A stretch of 6,635 bases of DNA from Clostridia bacterium (GCA_017466495.1 JAFTUB010000002.1:1-6635); one strand, 5' to 3'. Positions 1 through 6,169 are shown, counted from the stretch's first letter. Made by a program: numbers and translations. The notes: a model not told the origin generated them from the letters alone.

Positions 1-181
1 GGAAAGGCGACACGTCGCCTTTCCCAACCCCTCCCCAAAAACTGCCCGAAAAAGAACGGCCTTTGTGCGCATCGGATTTGATTGGCACAAAGGTCATTTT
101 CTCATTCGGAAAGTTTTTGGGGATTCTTAAGGGCCTTTTTACAAAAAGGCCCTTAAGTGGGGTGTGGGGCAAAGCCCCACG
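1..181. repeat. Intergenic hairpin-rich repeat, copy 1 (cut by window edge)
   Basis: Bases 1-117 match 1196-1312 with one difference (A37 against C1232). After a diverged stretch, 157-181 match 1353-1377 with two differences. Visible parts are a palindrome at 1-24 (10-base arms), a hairpin with 9-base arms at 60-68/85-93, a perfect 15-base-arm hairpin at 126-140/143-157, and a 7-base-arm hairpin at 164-170/174-180. The copy ends four bases from the kinase stop codon, so on the minus strand it forms the start of that gene's 3' untranslated region. It probably extends left of the window, since copy 2 has another hairpin on that side. No terminal inverted repeats or transposase were found. The repeat itself is certain; its function is unknown. 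Confidence 0.93.
126..180 (-). terminator. Tandem hairpins behind the kinase gene, possible terminator
   Basis: Read on the minus strand just after the kinase stop, two hairpins follow each other: GTGGGGC/GCCCCAC with a 3-base loop, then a perfect 15-base-arm stem whose inner part is CCTTTTT/AAAAAGG. They are well placed to end transcription or protect the mRNA 3' end. No T-run follows the second stem, so classic intrinsic termination is not proven. Confidence 0.4.
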
Positions 182-184
182 ACC

Positions 185-1048
185 TTATATCAGCTCACCC
201 AACAGCGCCTCCAACAGCACGCCGTCGCGAACGGGGTTACCGTCTTCGAGTGTGCGGGCGATGGCGCGGCCGGTGAAATGGGCGGCAGATTCTGCGGCGG
301 CCTGAAGTCCCGGGGCGGTGAGGGGGCCGTTCTGCCCCATGAGGCGGCCAAGGAGTACCGAGGCAAAAAGATCGCCGGTGCCGGGGTAGCCTGCGCTGAT
401 CCGCTCATGGGAGAAAATAAAGCGCTCGCCCTCCACCGCGCCGGCCACGGTAATCACATCCCCGTGTGGAAGCCCGGTGAGCAGGACTGCGGGGGCTCCC
501 CGCTGGGCCAGGCGGTCAAGCAGCTCGTGGGCAAAGGCGTTTACCTCTGCTTCGTTCATGGCAGTCGTGTCGCGGTAGGGTACACCGCAGAGGAAACAAG
601 CCTCGGTGAGATTGGGGGTAATGAGATCGGCATGGGCGCAAAGCTCTCTGACCCGATCCACCATTTCGGTGGTGTAGGTGGAATAGAGCAGACCGTCGTC
701 CCCCATGACGGGATCCACCAAAATCAACGCCCCCTCGCCGAACTCGGCAATGAAGCGGGACACGGTGTCGATTTGGGGCGCACTGCCCAAAAAGCCGGTG
801 TAAATGGCGTCAAAATCCATGCCCAGGGTCTTCCAGTGGGCGGCGATCTTCTCCATCTCTTCGGTGAGATCGGCGAAAAACAGATCGGTAAAGCCCCCCG
901 TGTGGGTGGACAGCAGGGCAGTGGGCAGGGGAATGGGCTGAATGCCCATGGCCGCCAGGGTGGGCAGGATCACCGTGAGGGCACAGCGCCCCACACAGGA
1001 AAGATCATGAAGGGCGGCAGCCCGGGGGAGTCGGTTTTCGTTGGACAT
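185..1048 (-). CDS. pdxK: Pyridoxamine/pyridoxal kinase (PdxK/PdxY-type, ribokinase fold)
   Basis: This 287-residue cytoplasmic kinase should phosphorylate pyridoxamine, pyridoxal or pyridoxine with ATP in B6 salvage. The sequence shows the clostridial pyridoxamine-kinase pattern. There is an N-terminal HDLSCVGR motif (14-21), the LSTHTGGF substrate-side motif (46-53), and GFLGS (85-89). The ribokinase-family DPVMGDDG follows (112-119), then TPNLTEA (144-150), and the C-terminal GTGD anion-hole/catalytic motif (223-226) with Asp226 as predicted base. Length is normal for the family. The frame is open upstream to 1285, but ATG 1048 is chosen because AAGGAG (1056-1061) lies seven bases before it and family homology starts just after; the longer frame runs through the repeat. 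It is a single gene with its own promoter. The exact vitamer preference, and hence pdxK versus pdxY, cannot be told from sequence. Confidence 0.93.
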   Translation of the reverse strand: MSNENRLPRAAALHDLSCVGRCALTVILPTLAAMGIQPIPLPTALLSTHTGGFTDLFFADLTEEMEKIAAHWKTLGMDFDAIYTGFLGSAPQIDTVSRFIAEFGEGALILVDPVMGDDGLLYSTYTTEMVDRVRELCAHADLITPNLTEACFLCGVPYRDTTAMNEAEVNAFAHELLDRLAQRGAPAVLLTGLPHGDVITVAGAVEGERFIFSHERISAGYPGTGDLFASVLLGRLMGQNGPLTAPGLQAAAESAAHFTGRAIARTLEDGNPVRDGVLLEALLGELI

Positions 1049-1079
1049 GGCAGTTCTCCTTGTGCGCTTATCTCCCTTT

Positions 1080-1108
1080 ATTATATCGCATTTTGACGCT
1101 CGGTGCAA
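1080..1108 (-). promoter_or_regulatory. Sigma-A-type promoter of the kinase gene
   Basis: On the minus strand there is TTGCAC (1108-1103), a 17-base spacer, and a perfect TATAAT (1085-1080). It lies about 32 bases before the start codon, leaving a short leader with the AAGGAG ribosome site. I see no operator or riboswitch. Confidence 0.8.
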
Positions 1109-1127
1109 GGGGGCAGCGTGATTTTGG

Positions 1128-1162
1128 GGAGGGGCCTTTTTGAAAAAAGGCCCCTCCTTTTT
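1128..1162. other. GC/T-rich hairpin with plus-strand T-run
   Basis: The arms GGAGGGGCCTTTT (1128-1140) and their complement (1145-1157) close a small loop, followed on the plus strand by TTTTT (1158-1162). On the plus strand this has intrinsic-terminator form, but no plus-strand gene lies upstream. On the minus strand it would be the last hairpin of the antiporter 3' region, just before the kinase promoter. The inner CCTTTTT/AAAAAGG core resembles the variable hairpins of the two repeat copies. Confidence 0.6.
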
Positions 1163-1167
1163 GCGAC

Positions 1168-1190
1168 GTTTGGCCGGTTCCCGGCCAAAC
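1168..1190. other. Perfect hairpin, GTTTGGCCGG arms
   Basis: Ten-base perfect arms (1168-1177 and 1181-1190) flank TTC. It sits five bases before repeat copy 2 and is probably part of the same composite element; the equivalent region of copy 1 would fall outside the window. Function unknown. Confidence 0.6.
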
Positions 1191-1195
1191 TCGAC

Positions 1196-1377
1196 GGAAA
1201 GGCGACACGTCGCCTTTCCCAACCCCTCCCCCAAAACTGCCCGAAAAAGAACGGCCTTTGTGCGCATCGGATTTGATTGGCACAAAGGTCATTTTCTCAT
1301 TCGGAAAGTTTTCGCGGGGGTCTGGGGACGCCTTTTTCAAAAGGCGCCCCCAGTGGGGTGTGGAGCAACGCCCCACG
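1196..1377. repeat. Intergenic hairpin-rich repeat, copy 2
   Basis: This is the full second copy of the 1-181 element: a 117-base core with one mismatch, a diverged hairpin of almost the same length (40 against 39 bases), then a conserved 25-base tail. The palindrome (1196-1219) and the long-loop hairpin are unchanged. It ends five bases from the antiporter stop codon, the same position relative to an unrelated gene as copy 1. It lies between two minus-strand genes and encodes no credible protein. Confidence 0.95.
1322..1376 (-). terminator. Tandem hairpins behind the antiporter gene, possible terminator
   Basis: On the minus strand after the antiporter stop there is first a short GC hairpin with one A-C mismatch (1360-1366/1370-1376). 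Next comes a stem of 8 plus 6 base pairs broken by one A-C mismatch (1322-1336/1339-1353), with inner CCTTTT/AAAAGG. The layout matches 126-180. As there, no clear T-run follows, so termination is a reasonable guess rather than shown. Confidence 0.4.
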
Positions 1378-1381
1378 GTCC

Positions 1382-2653
1382 TCAATGATGTACCTTCGCT
1401 CCCCGGGCGCTGCTCTTGCCTTCGGGACGGATGTCGCCGGCCTTGAGCAGGGCGATCTTGGTGAGCATGGGGCCGATGAGCTCGTAGATGAGCACGGCAA
1501 AGAGGGTGATGTTGCTCACCAGCAGGCCTTCGGGGCCGAGGGCAGTGGCCTTCATGGCCATGCCCAGGGCAACGCCTGCCTGGGGGAGCAGGGTAACGCC
1601 CAGATACTTGACAATGTTGGGATCGCACTTCACCGACTTTGCGCTGATGAATGCGCCGATATATTTACCGGCGGAGCGGGCCAGGACATAGGTCACGCCA
1701 ACGATGACGATGGCCACATCCCCGAAGACCGACAGCTCCAGCTCTGCGCCGCTGAGGACGAAGAAGAGGATGAACAGGGGGGCGGTCCAGCGGTCGAGGC
1801 GGTCCATCAGTTCCTCGGAGAAGTCGCAGACATTGCAGAAGACGGTGCCCAGCATCATGCAGCTGAGCAGGGAGGAGAAGGCGATGTGGATGCCCCCCAC
1901 CGTGAAGGTGAGCATAGAAATGCCCACGGTGAGGAAGACGAAGGCAACCGACACGGCCAGTCGCTTGGAGCGGGAATGGAAGAAGCGCTCCATAAAGCTG
2001 AACAGGAAGCCCATCACCAGGCCCAGGCCCAGGGAGAGCACCACCTCAAGAATGGGCTCGAGGATCACCGAGGCCACATTTACATTGCCCAGAGTCAGGG
2101 ACTTTGCCACCCCGAAGGAGATGGCGAAGAGCACCAGACCCACGGCATCGTCCAGCGCTACCACGGGAAGCAGGATGCTGGTCAGCGGGCCCTTGGCTTT
2201 GTACTGACGGACAACCATGAGGGTGGCGGCGGGAGCGGTGGCGGCGGCCACAGCGCCCAGTACAATGGCGGCGGGGAGAGAGAGCTTGTCGGGCATGAGG
2301 AAGTGCAGGCCAATGAGGATGCCGTCCACCACAAGGGTGGTGACCACGGCCTGGAAAATTCCGATGACGGTGGCCTGCTTGCCGATGCTCTTCAGGGCAG
2401 AGAGACGAAATTCATTGCCCATGGAGAAGGCGATGAAGCCCAGGGCAACATCGCAGAGCAGAGAGAAGGACTCCACATTCTCCATGCTGATGAAGCCCAG
2501 CCCCGGAACACCGAAGTGTCCCAGCAGGTAGGGGCCGATAAGGATACCCGCCACCAGATAGGCGGTGACGGCGGGGAGCTTGAGCAGCTTTGCACCCCGG
2601 GAAAGCAGAAGCCCCGCAAACAGGGCGACCGATAAACTGAGCAGCGTTTCCAT
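1382..2653 (-). CDS. CPA2-family cation:proton antiporter
   Basis: This 423-residue polytopic membrane protein of the Na+/H+ exchanger family should swap H+ for Na+ or K+ across the cytoplasmic membrane in pH and ion homeostasis. About twelve hydrophobic segments run from residue 3 to about 403. Family marks are TAPAAT (139-144, the unwound-helix region), the paired aspartates in VALDDAVG (D168, D169; the ion-binding pair typical of electrogenic CPA2 exchangers), FFVLSGAELELS (297-308), LLPQAGVALG (355-364), and YELIGP (390-395). No C-terminal TrkA-N or TrkA-C regulatory domain follows, only a short polar tail of about 20 residues. The start ATG at 2653 has GGAG (2662-2665) eight bases ahead. 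It is monocistronic, with its own promoter and the repeat element right after its stop. The ion transported cannot be decided from sequence. Confidence 0.92.
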   Translation of the reverse strand: METLLSLSVALFAGLLLSRGAKLLKLPAVTAYLVAGILIGPYLLGHFGVPGLGFISMENVESFSLLCDVALGFIAFSMGNEFRLSALKSIGKQATVIGIFQAVVTTLVVDGILIGLHFLMPDKLSLPAAIVLGAVAAATAPAATLMVVRQYKAKGPLTSILLPVVALDDAVGLVLFAISFGVAKSLTLGNVNVASVILEPILEVVLSLGLGLVMGFLFSFMERFFHSRSKRLAVSVAFVFLTVGISMLTFTVGGIHIAFSSLLSCMMLGTVFCNVCDFSEELMDRLDRWTAPLFILFFVLSGAELELSVFGDVAIVIVGVTYVLARSAGKYIGAFISAKSVKCDPNIVKYLGVTLLPQAGVALGMAMKATALGPEGLLVSNITLFAVLIYELIGPMLTKIALLKAGDIRPEGKSSARGAKVHH

Positions 2654-2718
2654 AGATGTATCTCCAATGATCGCAGATCGAGAATTTGTGCCGAGAGGGC
2701 GGCACAGCCAACCGACTT

Positions 2719-2747
2719 ATTATAGTACAATCCCCCCGGAAAGTCAA
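2719..2747 (-). promoter_or_regulatory. Sigma-A-type promoter of the antiporter gene
   Basis: On the minus strand there is TTGACT (2747-2742), a 17-base spacer, and a perfect TATAAT (2724-2719). It lies about 65 bases before the antiporter ATG, leaving a leader of roughly 55-60 bases in which I see no clear structure. Confidence 0.85.
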
Positions 2748-2945
2748 GGGGCGGCGGGAAGATTTTGCGGGGAGAGGGAATTCTTTTTCGGGCAATGGGA
2801 TATGCCGGGGCGGCATGATGGCGGGCAATCGAGAAGAAGATTTGTTTTTATGGATATTTTTGAACTTAATCATTAAAAATAATAATAGCAACGATGGAAA
2901 TGTAAAAAATAAATCAAAAAAATTAAATTAATTTCCAAAAACCCC
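2748..2945. other. Gene-free divergent control region with AT-rich tract
   Basis: The region separates the antiporter promoter from the T-box operon promoter. The left half is GC-mixed with no convincing coding frame. From about 2860 to 2940 it becomes strongly A/T-rich, in contrast with the GC-rich genes. Directly upstream of a -35 box, this tract could act as an UP element or a bendable regulator site. Short reading frames here lack ribosome sites and cross the antiporter promoter. Confidence 0.5.
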
Positions 2946-2974
2946 TTGACATTCTCTGCCTGCGGTGATAAGAT
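2946..2974 (+). promoter_or_regulatory. Promoter of the T-box/ABC importer operon
   Basis: A perfect TTGACA (2946-2951) and TAAGAT (2969-2974) are separated by 17 bases, with a TGA extended -10 (2966-2968). The AT-rich tract upstream may strengthen it. Transcription would start near 2981, about 17 bases before Stem I of the T-box. Confidence 0.85.
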
Positions 2975-2997
2975 ATACCCATAAACCAAAGGCGTTT

Positions 2998-3239
2998 GAG
3001 CAGAATAAAGTAACACGGGGATGTGCCGCAGAGAGTTGTCGGTGGGTGCAAGACAATGACGCGAGCCGTGGGAAGTTCCTTCTGCGAGCTGTGTGCTGAA
3101 CCGACAGTAGGCACAACGGTTGCGGCCGTTATCCCGCGAAGACGTTTCAGCCTTATAGTCCGCACGCGCAAGGGTGCGGAAAAGCAGAGTGGTACCGCGA
3201 CCCTGTCGCCCCTGTTTGCCGGGGGCGATTTTTGTTTTT
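2998..3239 (+). promoter_or_regulatory. T-box riboswitch leader (transcription attenuation)
   Basis: The leader senses uncharged tRNA and prevents termination. All canonical parts can be paired by hand. The Stem I base is GCAGAA/TTCTGC (3000-3005/3080-3085). The specifier loop has AGTA (3009-3012) opposite GAA (3072-3074), above which lies CACGG/CCGTG (3014-3018/3066-3070). The distal loop GGTGGGTGCAA (3041-3051) is on TTGTC/GACAA. Stem II is TGTGC/GCACA with its GAA/AGTA S-turn (3092-3115). Stem IIA is AACGG/CCGTT, with loop 3120-3125 pairing to 3134-3139 as the pseudoknot. Stem III is CCGCAC/GTGCGG (3160-3179). The T-box sequence AGAGTGGTACCGCG (3186-3199) sits in an antiterminator: 3185-3189/3210-3214, bulge TGGTACC, and GCGAC/GTCGC. 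The specifier is TTC (3076-3078, Phe) if one base follows GAA, or GTT (3075-3077, Val) if none does. The T-box identity is near certain; the Phe reading is moderate. Confidence 0.96.
3206..3239 (+). terminator. T-box-controlled intrinsic terminator
   Basis: The stem TCGCCCCTG/CGGGGGCGA (3206-3214/3220-3228, one G-U pair) with loop TTTGC is followed by a T-rich run (3229-3239). Its 5' arm is the same stretch (3206-3214) that closes the antiterminator, so the two folds exclude each other as the T-box mechanism requires. Confidence 0.92.
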
Positions 3240-3332
3240 CGGCAGAATCTGCGGTGTATAAAACCCGATGTAAAAAGTAATCTTACTTTGTACATACATT
3301 CATTTTCAGCTTGTTTCGGAGGAAAAATCATC

Positions 3333-4307
3333 ATGAAAAAAGTACTGTCTCTCGTTCTTGCCGTTCTGATGACGGCGACCCTTTGCCTGTCCCTGGCTTC
3401 CTGCGGTGAGCCTGAGACCTTTACCGTAGGTATCTGTCAGATCCAGCCCCATCCTGCTTTGGATGCCGCCACCCAGGGCTTTAAGGATGCCCTTGTGGAA
3501 GCGCTGGGCGAGGAGAATGTGACCTTCCTCGATCAGAACGCCCATGGTGATGCCACCGCCTGCACCACCATCATCACCGACTTCGTGACCAAGAATGTTG
3601 ACCTGATTCTGGCCAACGCAACCCCGGCCCTGCAGGCCGCCTACAACGGCACCACCACCATCCCCGTGCTGGGCACCTCGGTCACCGAGTACGGCACCGC
3701 CCTGGGCATTGATAACTTCAGCGGCCTGGTGGGCGGCAATGTATCGGGTACCTCTGACCTGGCTCCCCTGGATCAGCAGGCTGCCATGATTACCGACCTC
3801 TTCCCCGATGCCAAGAAGGTGGGTATGCTGTACTGCTCCGGCGAGCCCAACTCGGCTTACCAGGTCAAGGTGGTTCGCGAACTGCTTGAGGCAAAGAACA
3901 TCACCGTAACCGATTTCTCCTTCTCCGACTCCAACGATATTGCCGCTGTTGCCGCTGCCGCTGCCGCCGCTTCCGATGTCATCTATATCCCCACCGATAA
4001 CACCGCTGCTACCTGCACCGAGGCCATCAACGGCGCGGTTCTGCCCACCGGCACCCCCATCATCGCGGGTGAAGAGGGCATCTGCTCGGGTTGCGGCGTG
4101 GCTACACTGTCCATCAGCTACTACGATCTGTGCGTAACCACCGGTAAGATGGCGGCCGAGATCCTCAAGGGCGATGCTGACATTGCCGAGATGGAAGTCG
4201 CTTACGCCGAGAACTTCACCAAGAAGTACAACCGTGCCAACTGCGAGGCCCTGGGCGTGGATATCGCTGCTCTCGAGTCTGCCGGCTACGTGGCCATCGG
4301 TGACTGA
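3333..4307 (+). CDS. ABC importer substrate-binding lipoprotein, TrpX-like (ABC_sub_bind family)
   Basis: This 324-residue lipoprotein should capture the substrate outside the cell for the permease/ATPase pair that follows. It has a signal peptide with KK (2-3), a hydrophobic core and lipobox LASC with acylated Cys24. The mature 301 residues have the two-lobe PF04392-type pattern: VGICQIQPHPALDAATQGF near 32-50, LANATPALQAA (93-103), PVLGTSVTEYG (111-121), KVGMLYCSGEPNSAYQ (162-177), IIAGEEG (243-249) and GVATLSISYYDL (255-266). The start at ATG 3333 is set by GGAGG (3318-3322) and the signal peptide; the frame stays open farther upstream through the T-box and that part is not coding. Family members are annotated as tryptophan or uncharacterised binding proteins. 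The T-box upstream suggests an aromatic amino acid, best Phe. An alanine-rich stretch (204-213) comes from a GCC/GCT codon run. Confidence 0.93.
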   Translation: MKKVLSLVLAVLMTATLCLSLASCGEPETFTVGICQIQPHPALDAATQGFKDALVEALGEENVTFLDQNAHGDATACTTIITDFVTKNVDLILANATPALQAAYNGTTTIPVLGTSVTEYGTALGIDNFSGLVGGNVSGTSDLAPLDQQAAMITDLFPDAKKVGMLYCSGEPNSAYQVKVVRELLEAKNITVTDFSFSDSNDIAAVAAAAAAASDVIYIPTDNTAATCTEAINGAVLPTGTPIIAGEEGICSGCGVATLSISYYDLCVTTGKMAAEILKGDADIAEMEVAYAENFTKKYNRANCEALGVDIAALESAGYVAIGD

Positions 4308-4329
4308 TCCCGAGCGGGAATTAAACGAA

Positions 4330-4377
4330 CGGAATGACCGGGGATGCCGTGCCGATGGCGCGGTATCCCTTGTTCCG
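4330..4377 (+). other. Long intercistronic hairpin between binding-protein and permease genes
   Basis: The outer arms CGGAA/TTCCG (4330-4334/4373-4377) enclose GGGATGCCG/CGGTATCCC (4341-4349/4361-4369, one G-U pair) and an inner GCC/GGC. No T-run follows. Such hairpins behind the binding-protein gene of ABC operons often protect the upstream mRNA, which keeps the binding protein more abundant than the membrane parts. That role is inferred here. Confidence 0.6.
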
Positions 4378-4411
4378 CGAAAAGGACAATAGATAGAAAG
4401 GGTAATTGACC

Positions 4412-5320
4412 ATGTTTTTTGATTGGCTTGGCGCATTGCCGGGAGCTTCCGCACAGGGAATGGTGTGGGGGATCATGGCAATCGGCGTTTATCTGACATA
4501 CCGGATTCTGGATTTGGCCGACCTGACGGTGGACGGCTCGATTTGTACGGGAGGCGCGGTGTGCGCTGTCCTGGTGACCAACGGCGTCAATGTTTGGCTG
4601 GCCATGCTGGCGGCGCTTGCCGCGGGACTGCTGGCCGGGCTGATTACCGGCATTCTGCATACCTTTATGGGAATTCCCGCAATCCTGGCGGGGATCCTGA
4701 CCCAGCTGATGCTGTGGTCCATCAACCTCAAGATCATGGGTAAGGCTAACATTGCTCTGCCCATCCGCAAGTATGAGCTTCTGCTGGCACAGATCAAGAT
4801 CGTTCAGTCGATCCTGGTGCTGCTGGCCGTGGTGGCGGTGCTGATTGCGGTGCTGTATTGGTACTTCGGCACTGAGCTGGGTACCTCTCTGCGCGCCACC
4901 GGCAACAACCAAAACATGAGCCGCGCTCAGGGCATCAACACCGACTTCACCAAGATCCTTGGCCTGGTGCTCTCCAACGGAATCGTGGCCTTCGCCGGTG
5001 CGCTCTTAGCGCAGTATCAGGGCTTTGCCGATATCAACATGGGCCGCGGTGCCATCGTTATCGGTCTTGCCGCCGTCATCATCGGTGAAGCTGTGGTGTC
5101 CCGCATTTCGCAGAATTTCGCCGTGCGCCTCTGCGGCGTGATCATCGGCGGTGTGATCTACTACTACGTCTATCAGACCGTCATCTTCCTGGGCCTGGAC
5201 GCAGACCTTTTGAAGATGCTGTCGGCCCTGGTGGTGGCCATCTTCCTGGCCGCTCCCTACTGGAAGAAGAAGTATTTCTCGAAACCGCACCATGCCAAGG
5301 GAGGGGAAGATCATGCTTGA
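4412..5320 (+). CDS. ABC importer permease, TrpY-like (BPD_transp_2-type fold)
   Basis: This 302-residue integral membrane permease should form the channel of the importer, probably as a homodimer because only one permease gene is present. About eight or nine hydrophobic segments are seen (roughly 15-35, 42-56, 61-82, 88-108, 130-151, 180-203, 213-230, 238-262, 266-283). The cytoplasmic loop with SLRATGNNQNMSRAQGIN (159-176) resembles the ATPase-coupling loop of branched-chain-amino-acid and sugar permeases. The C-terminal tail is basic and histidine-rich. ATG 4412 is preferred over the in-frame TTG at 4406, since AAAGGG (4397-4402) gives a nine-base spacing to ATG and only three to TTG. The gene lies 104 bases after the binding-protein gene and overlaps the ATPase start by eight bases, indicating translational coupling. 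Confidence 0.93.
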   Translation: MFFDWLGALPGASAQGMVWGIMAIGVYLTYRILDLADLTVDGSICTGGAVCAVLVTNGVNVWLAMLAALAAGLLAGLITGILHTFMGIPAILAGILTQLMLWSINLKIMGKANIALPIRKYELLLAQIKIVQSILVLLAVVAVLIAVLYWYFGTELGTSLRATGNNQNMSRAQGINTDFTKILGLVLSNGIVAFAGALLAQYQGFADINMGRGAIVIGLAAVIIGEAVVSRISQNFAVRLCGVIIGGVIYYYVYQTVIFLGLDADLLKMLSALVVAIFLAAPYWKKKYFSKPHHAKGGEDHA

Positions 5321-6107
5321 GATCAAAAATCTGACCAAAACCTTCAATCCCGGCACGGTTAACGAAAAGGTCGCCCTGCGGGACATCAGCCTTACCCTGA
5401 AGGATGGGGATTTTGTCACCGTCATCGGCGGCAACGGCGCAGGCAAGTCCACTCTGCTCAATGCCATCTCGGGGGTGTGGAAGCCCGACTGCGGCCACAT
5501 CATCATCGACGGCGTGGATATCACCGCCATGCCCGAATACAAGCGGGCAAAGTTCCTGGGCCGTGTGTTCCAGGACCCCATGATGGGTACCGCCGCCGAT
5601 ATGCAGATCGATGAAAACCTGGCCCTGGCCAAGCGCCGCGGCCAACGCCGCGGGCTGGCGTGGGGGATTCGTGCCGCCGAGCGTGCCGAATACCGCAAGC
5701 TGCTGGCCGACCTGGACCTCGGCCTGGAGAGCCGCCTGACCTCCAAGGTAGGCCTGCTGTCTGGCGGTCAGCGCCAGGCGGTGACCCTGCTGATGGCCTC
5801 CCTCAATCAGCCCAAGCTGCTCCTGCTGGACGAGCACACCGCCGCCCTTGACCCCAAAACGGCGGCCAAGGTGCTGGAGATCACCGACCGCATCGTCACC
5901 GATGCCCGTCTGACCACCCTGATGATCACCCACAACATGAAGGACGCCATTGCCCACGGCAACCGTCTGATCATGATGCACGAGGGACGGATCATCGTTG
6001 ACGTGGAGGGCGAGGAGAAGCAGAAGCTCACGGTTGAGGATCTGCTGGGGCTCTTCAGCCGGGCCAGCGGCAAGGAATTTGCCAGCGACCGGGCGATGCT
6101 GTCGTGA
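5313..6107 (+). CDS. ABC importer ATP-binding protein, TrpZ-like
   Basis: This 264-residue cytoplasmic ATPase should drive the importer. All ABC motifs are intact: Walker A GGNGAGKST (39-47), Q-loop Gln87 in VFQDPMMGT, signature LSGGQ (149-153), Walker B LLLLDEH (169-175) with catalytic Glu174, D-loop ALDP (178-181), and switch His207 in ITHNM. The residue after the Walker B Glu is His rather than the common Pro, which I recall as usual for this uncharacterised amino-acid ABC group. An insert-like basic stretch (107-129) lies between the Q-loop and the signature. ATG 5313 overlaps the permease stop (ATGCTTGA) and follows a GGGAGGGG ribosome site; an earlier in-frame ATG at 5292 is inside that overlap and less likely. 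It is the last gene of the operon, followed by a terminator. Confidence 0.95.
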   Translation: MLEIKNLTKTFNPGTVNEKVALRDISLTLKDGDFVTVIGGNGAGKSTLLNAISGVWKPDCGHIIIDGVDITAMPEYKRAKFLGRVFQDPMMGTAADMQIDENLALAKRRGQRRGLAWGIRAAERAEYRKLLADLDLGLESRLTSKVGLLSGGQRQAVTLLMASLNQPKLLLLDEHTAALDPKTAAKVLEITDRIVTDARLTTLMITHNMKDAIAHGNRLIMMHEGRIIVDVEGEEKQKLTVEDLLGLFSRASGKEFASDRAMLS

Positions 6108-6123
6108 TTTCCCCTATATTCCC

Positions 6124-6169
6124 CACGGCGGGGCATTGCACAGAACTGTGCGATGCCCCGCCGTGTTTT
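6124..6169 (+). terminator. Strong intrinsic terminator of the ABC importer operon
   Basis: A perfect 13-base-pair stem CACGGCGGGGCAT/ATGCCCCGCCGTG (6124-6136/6153-6165) continues through a T-G pair into CACAG/CTGTG, with TTTT (6166-6169) behind it. It begins 17 bases after the ATPase stop. It marks the operon end and separates it from the promoter at 6257. Confidence 0.9.

Noticed and set aside
63..305. Small frame starting in the repeat (MCASDLIG...), also present at 1258 in copy 2
   Set aside because: The shared peptide ends where the copies diverge, has no ribosome site, and the DNA conservation is equally high at all codon positions and in the non-coding hairpins.
164..1096. Long plus-strand open frame opposite the kinase gene
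   Set aside because: Its protein is Gly/Gln/His-rich with no domain pattern and it mirrors the GC-rich codons of the kinase, which has clear family motifs, a ribosome site and a promoter.
1..1377. CRISPR array
   Set aside because: Only two copies, far too long and 1.2 kb apart; no spacers or cas genes.
1..1377. Insertion sequence or MITE with terminal inverted repeats
   Set aside because: Palindromes are internal to the element; I could not find matching inverted ends or a target-site duplication, and no transposase is present.
1277..2635. 452-residue plus-strand open frame opposite the antiporter
   Set aside because: Very hydrophilic, Gly/His/Glu-rich composition typical of the antisense of a membrane-protein gene; no ribosome site or homology pattern.
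2686..2931. 81-residue plus-strand frame in the divergent region
   Set aside because: It crosses the antiporter promoter, has no ribosome site and ends in low-complexity Asn/Lys sequence from the AT-rich tract.
3092..3115. Reading the triplet before AGTAGG (GAC, Asp) as the T-box specifier
   Set aside because: This segment is Stem II with its own GAA/AGTA S-turn; Stem I closes earlier with 3000-3005/3080-3085, which places the specifier at 3075-3078.
3306..4454. 382-residue minus-strand open frame opposite the binding-protein gene
   Set aside because: Gly/Val/His-rich shadow frame of a GC-rich gene, with no start signals; the plus strand has a lipoprotein signal, family motifs and a T-box.
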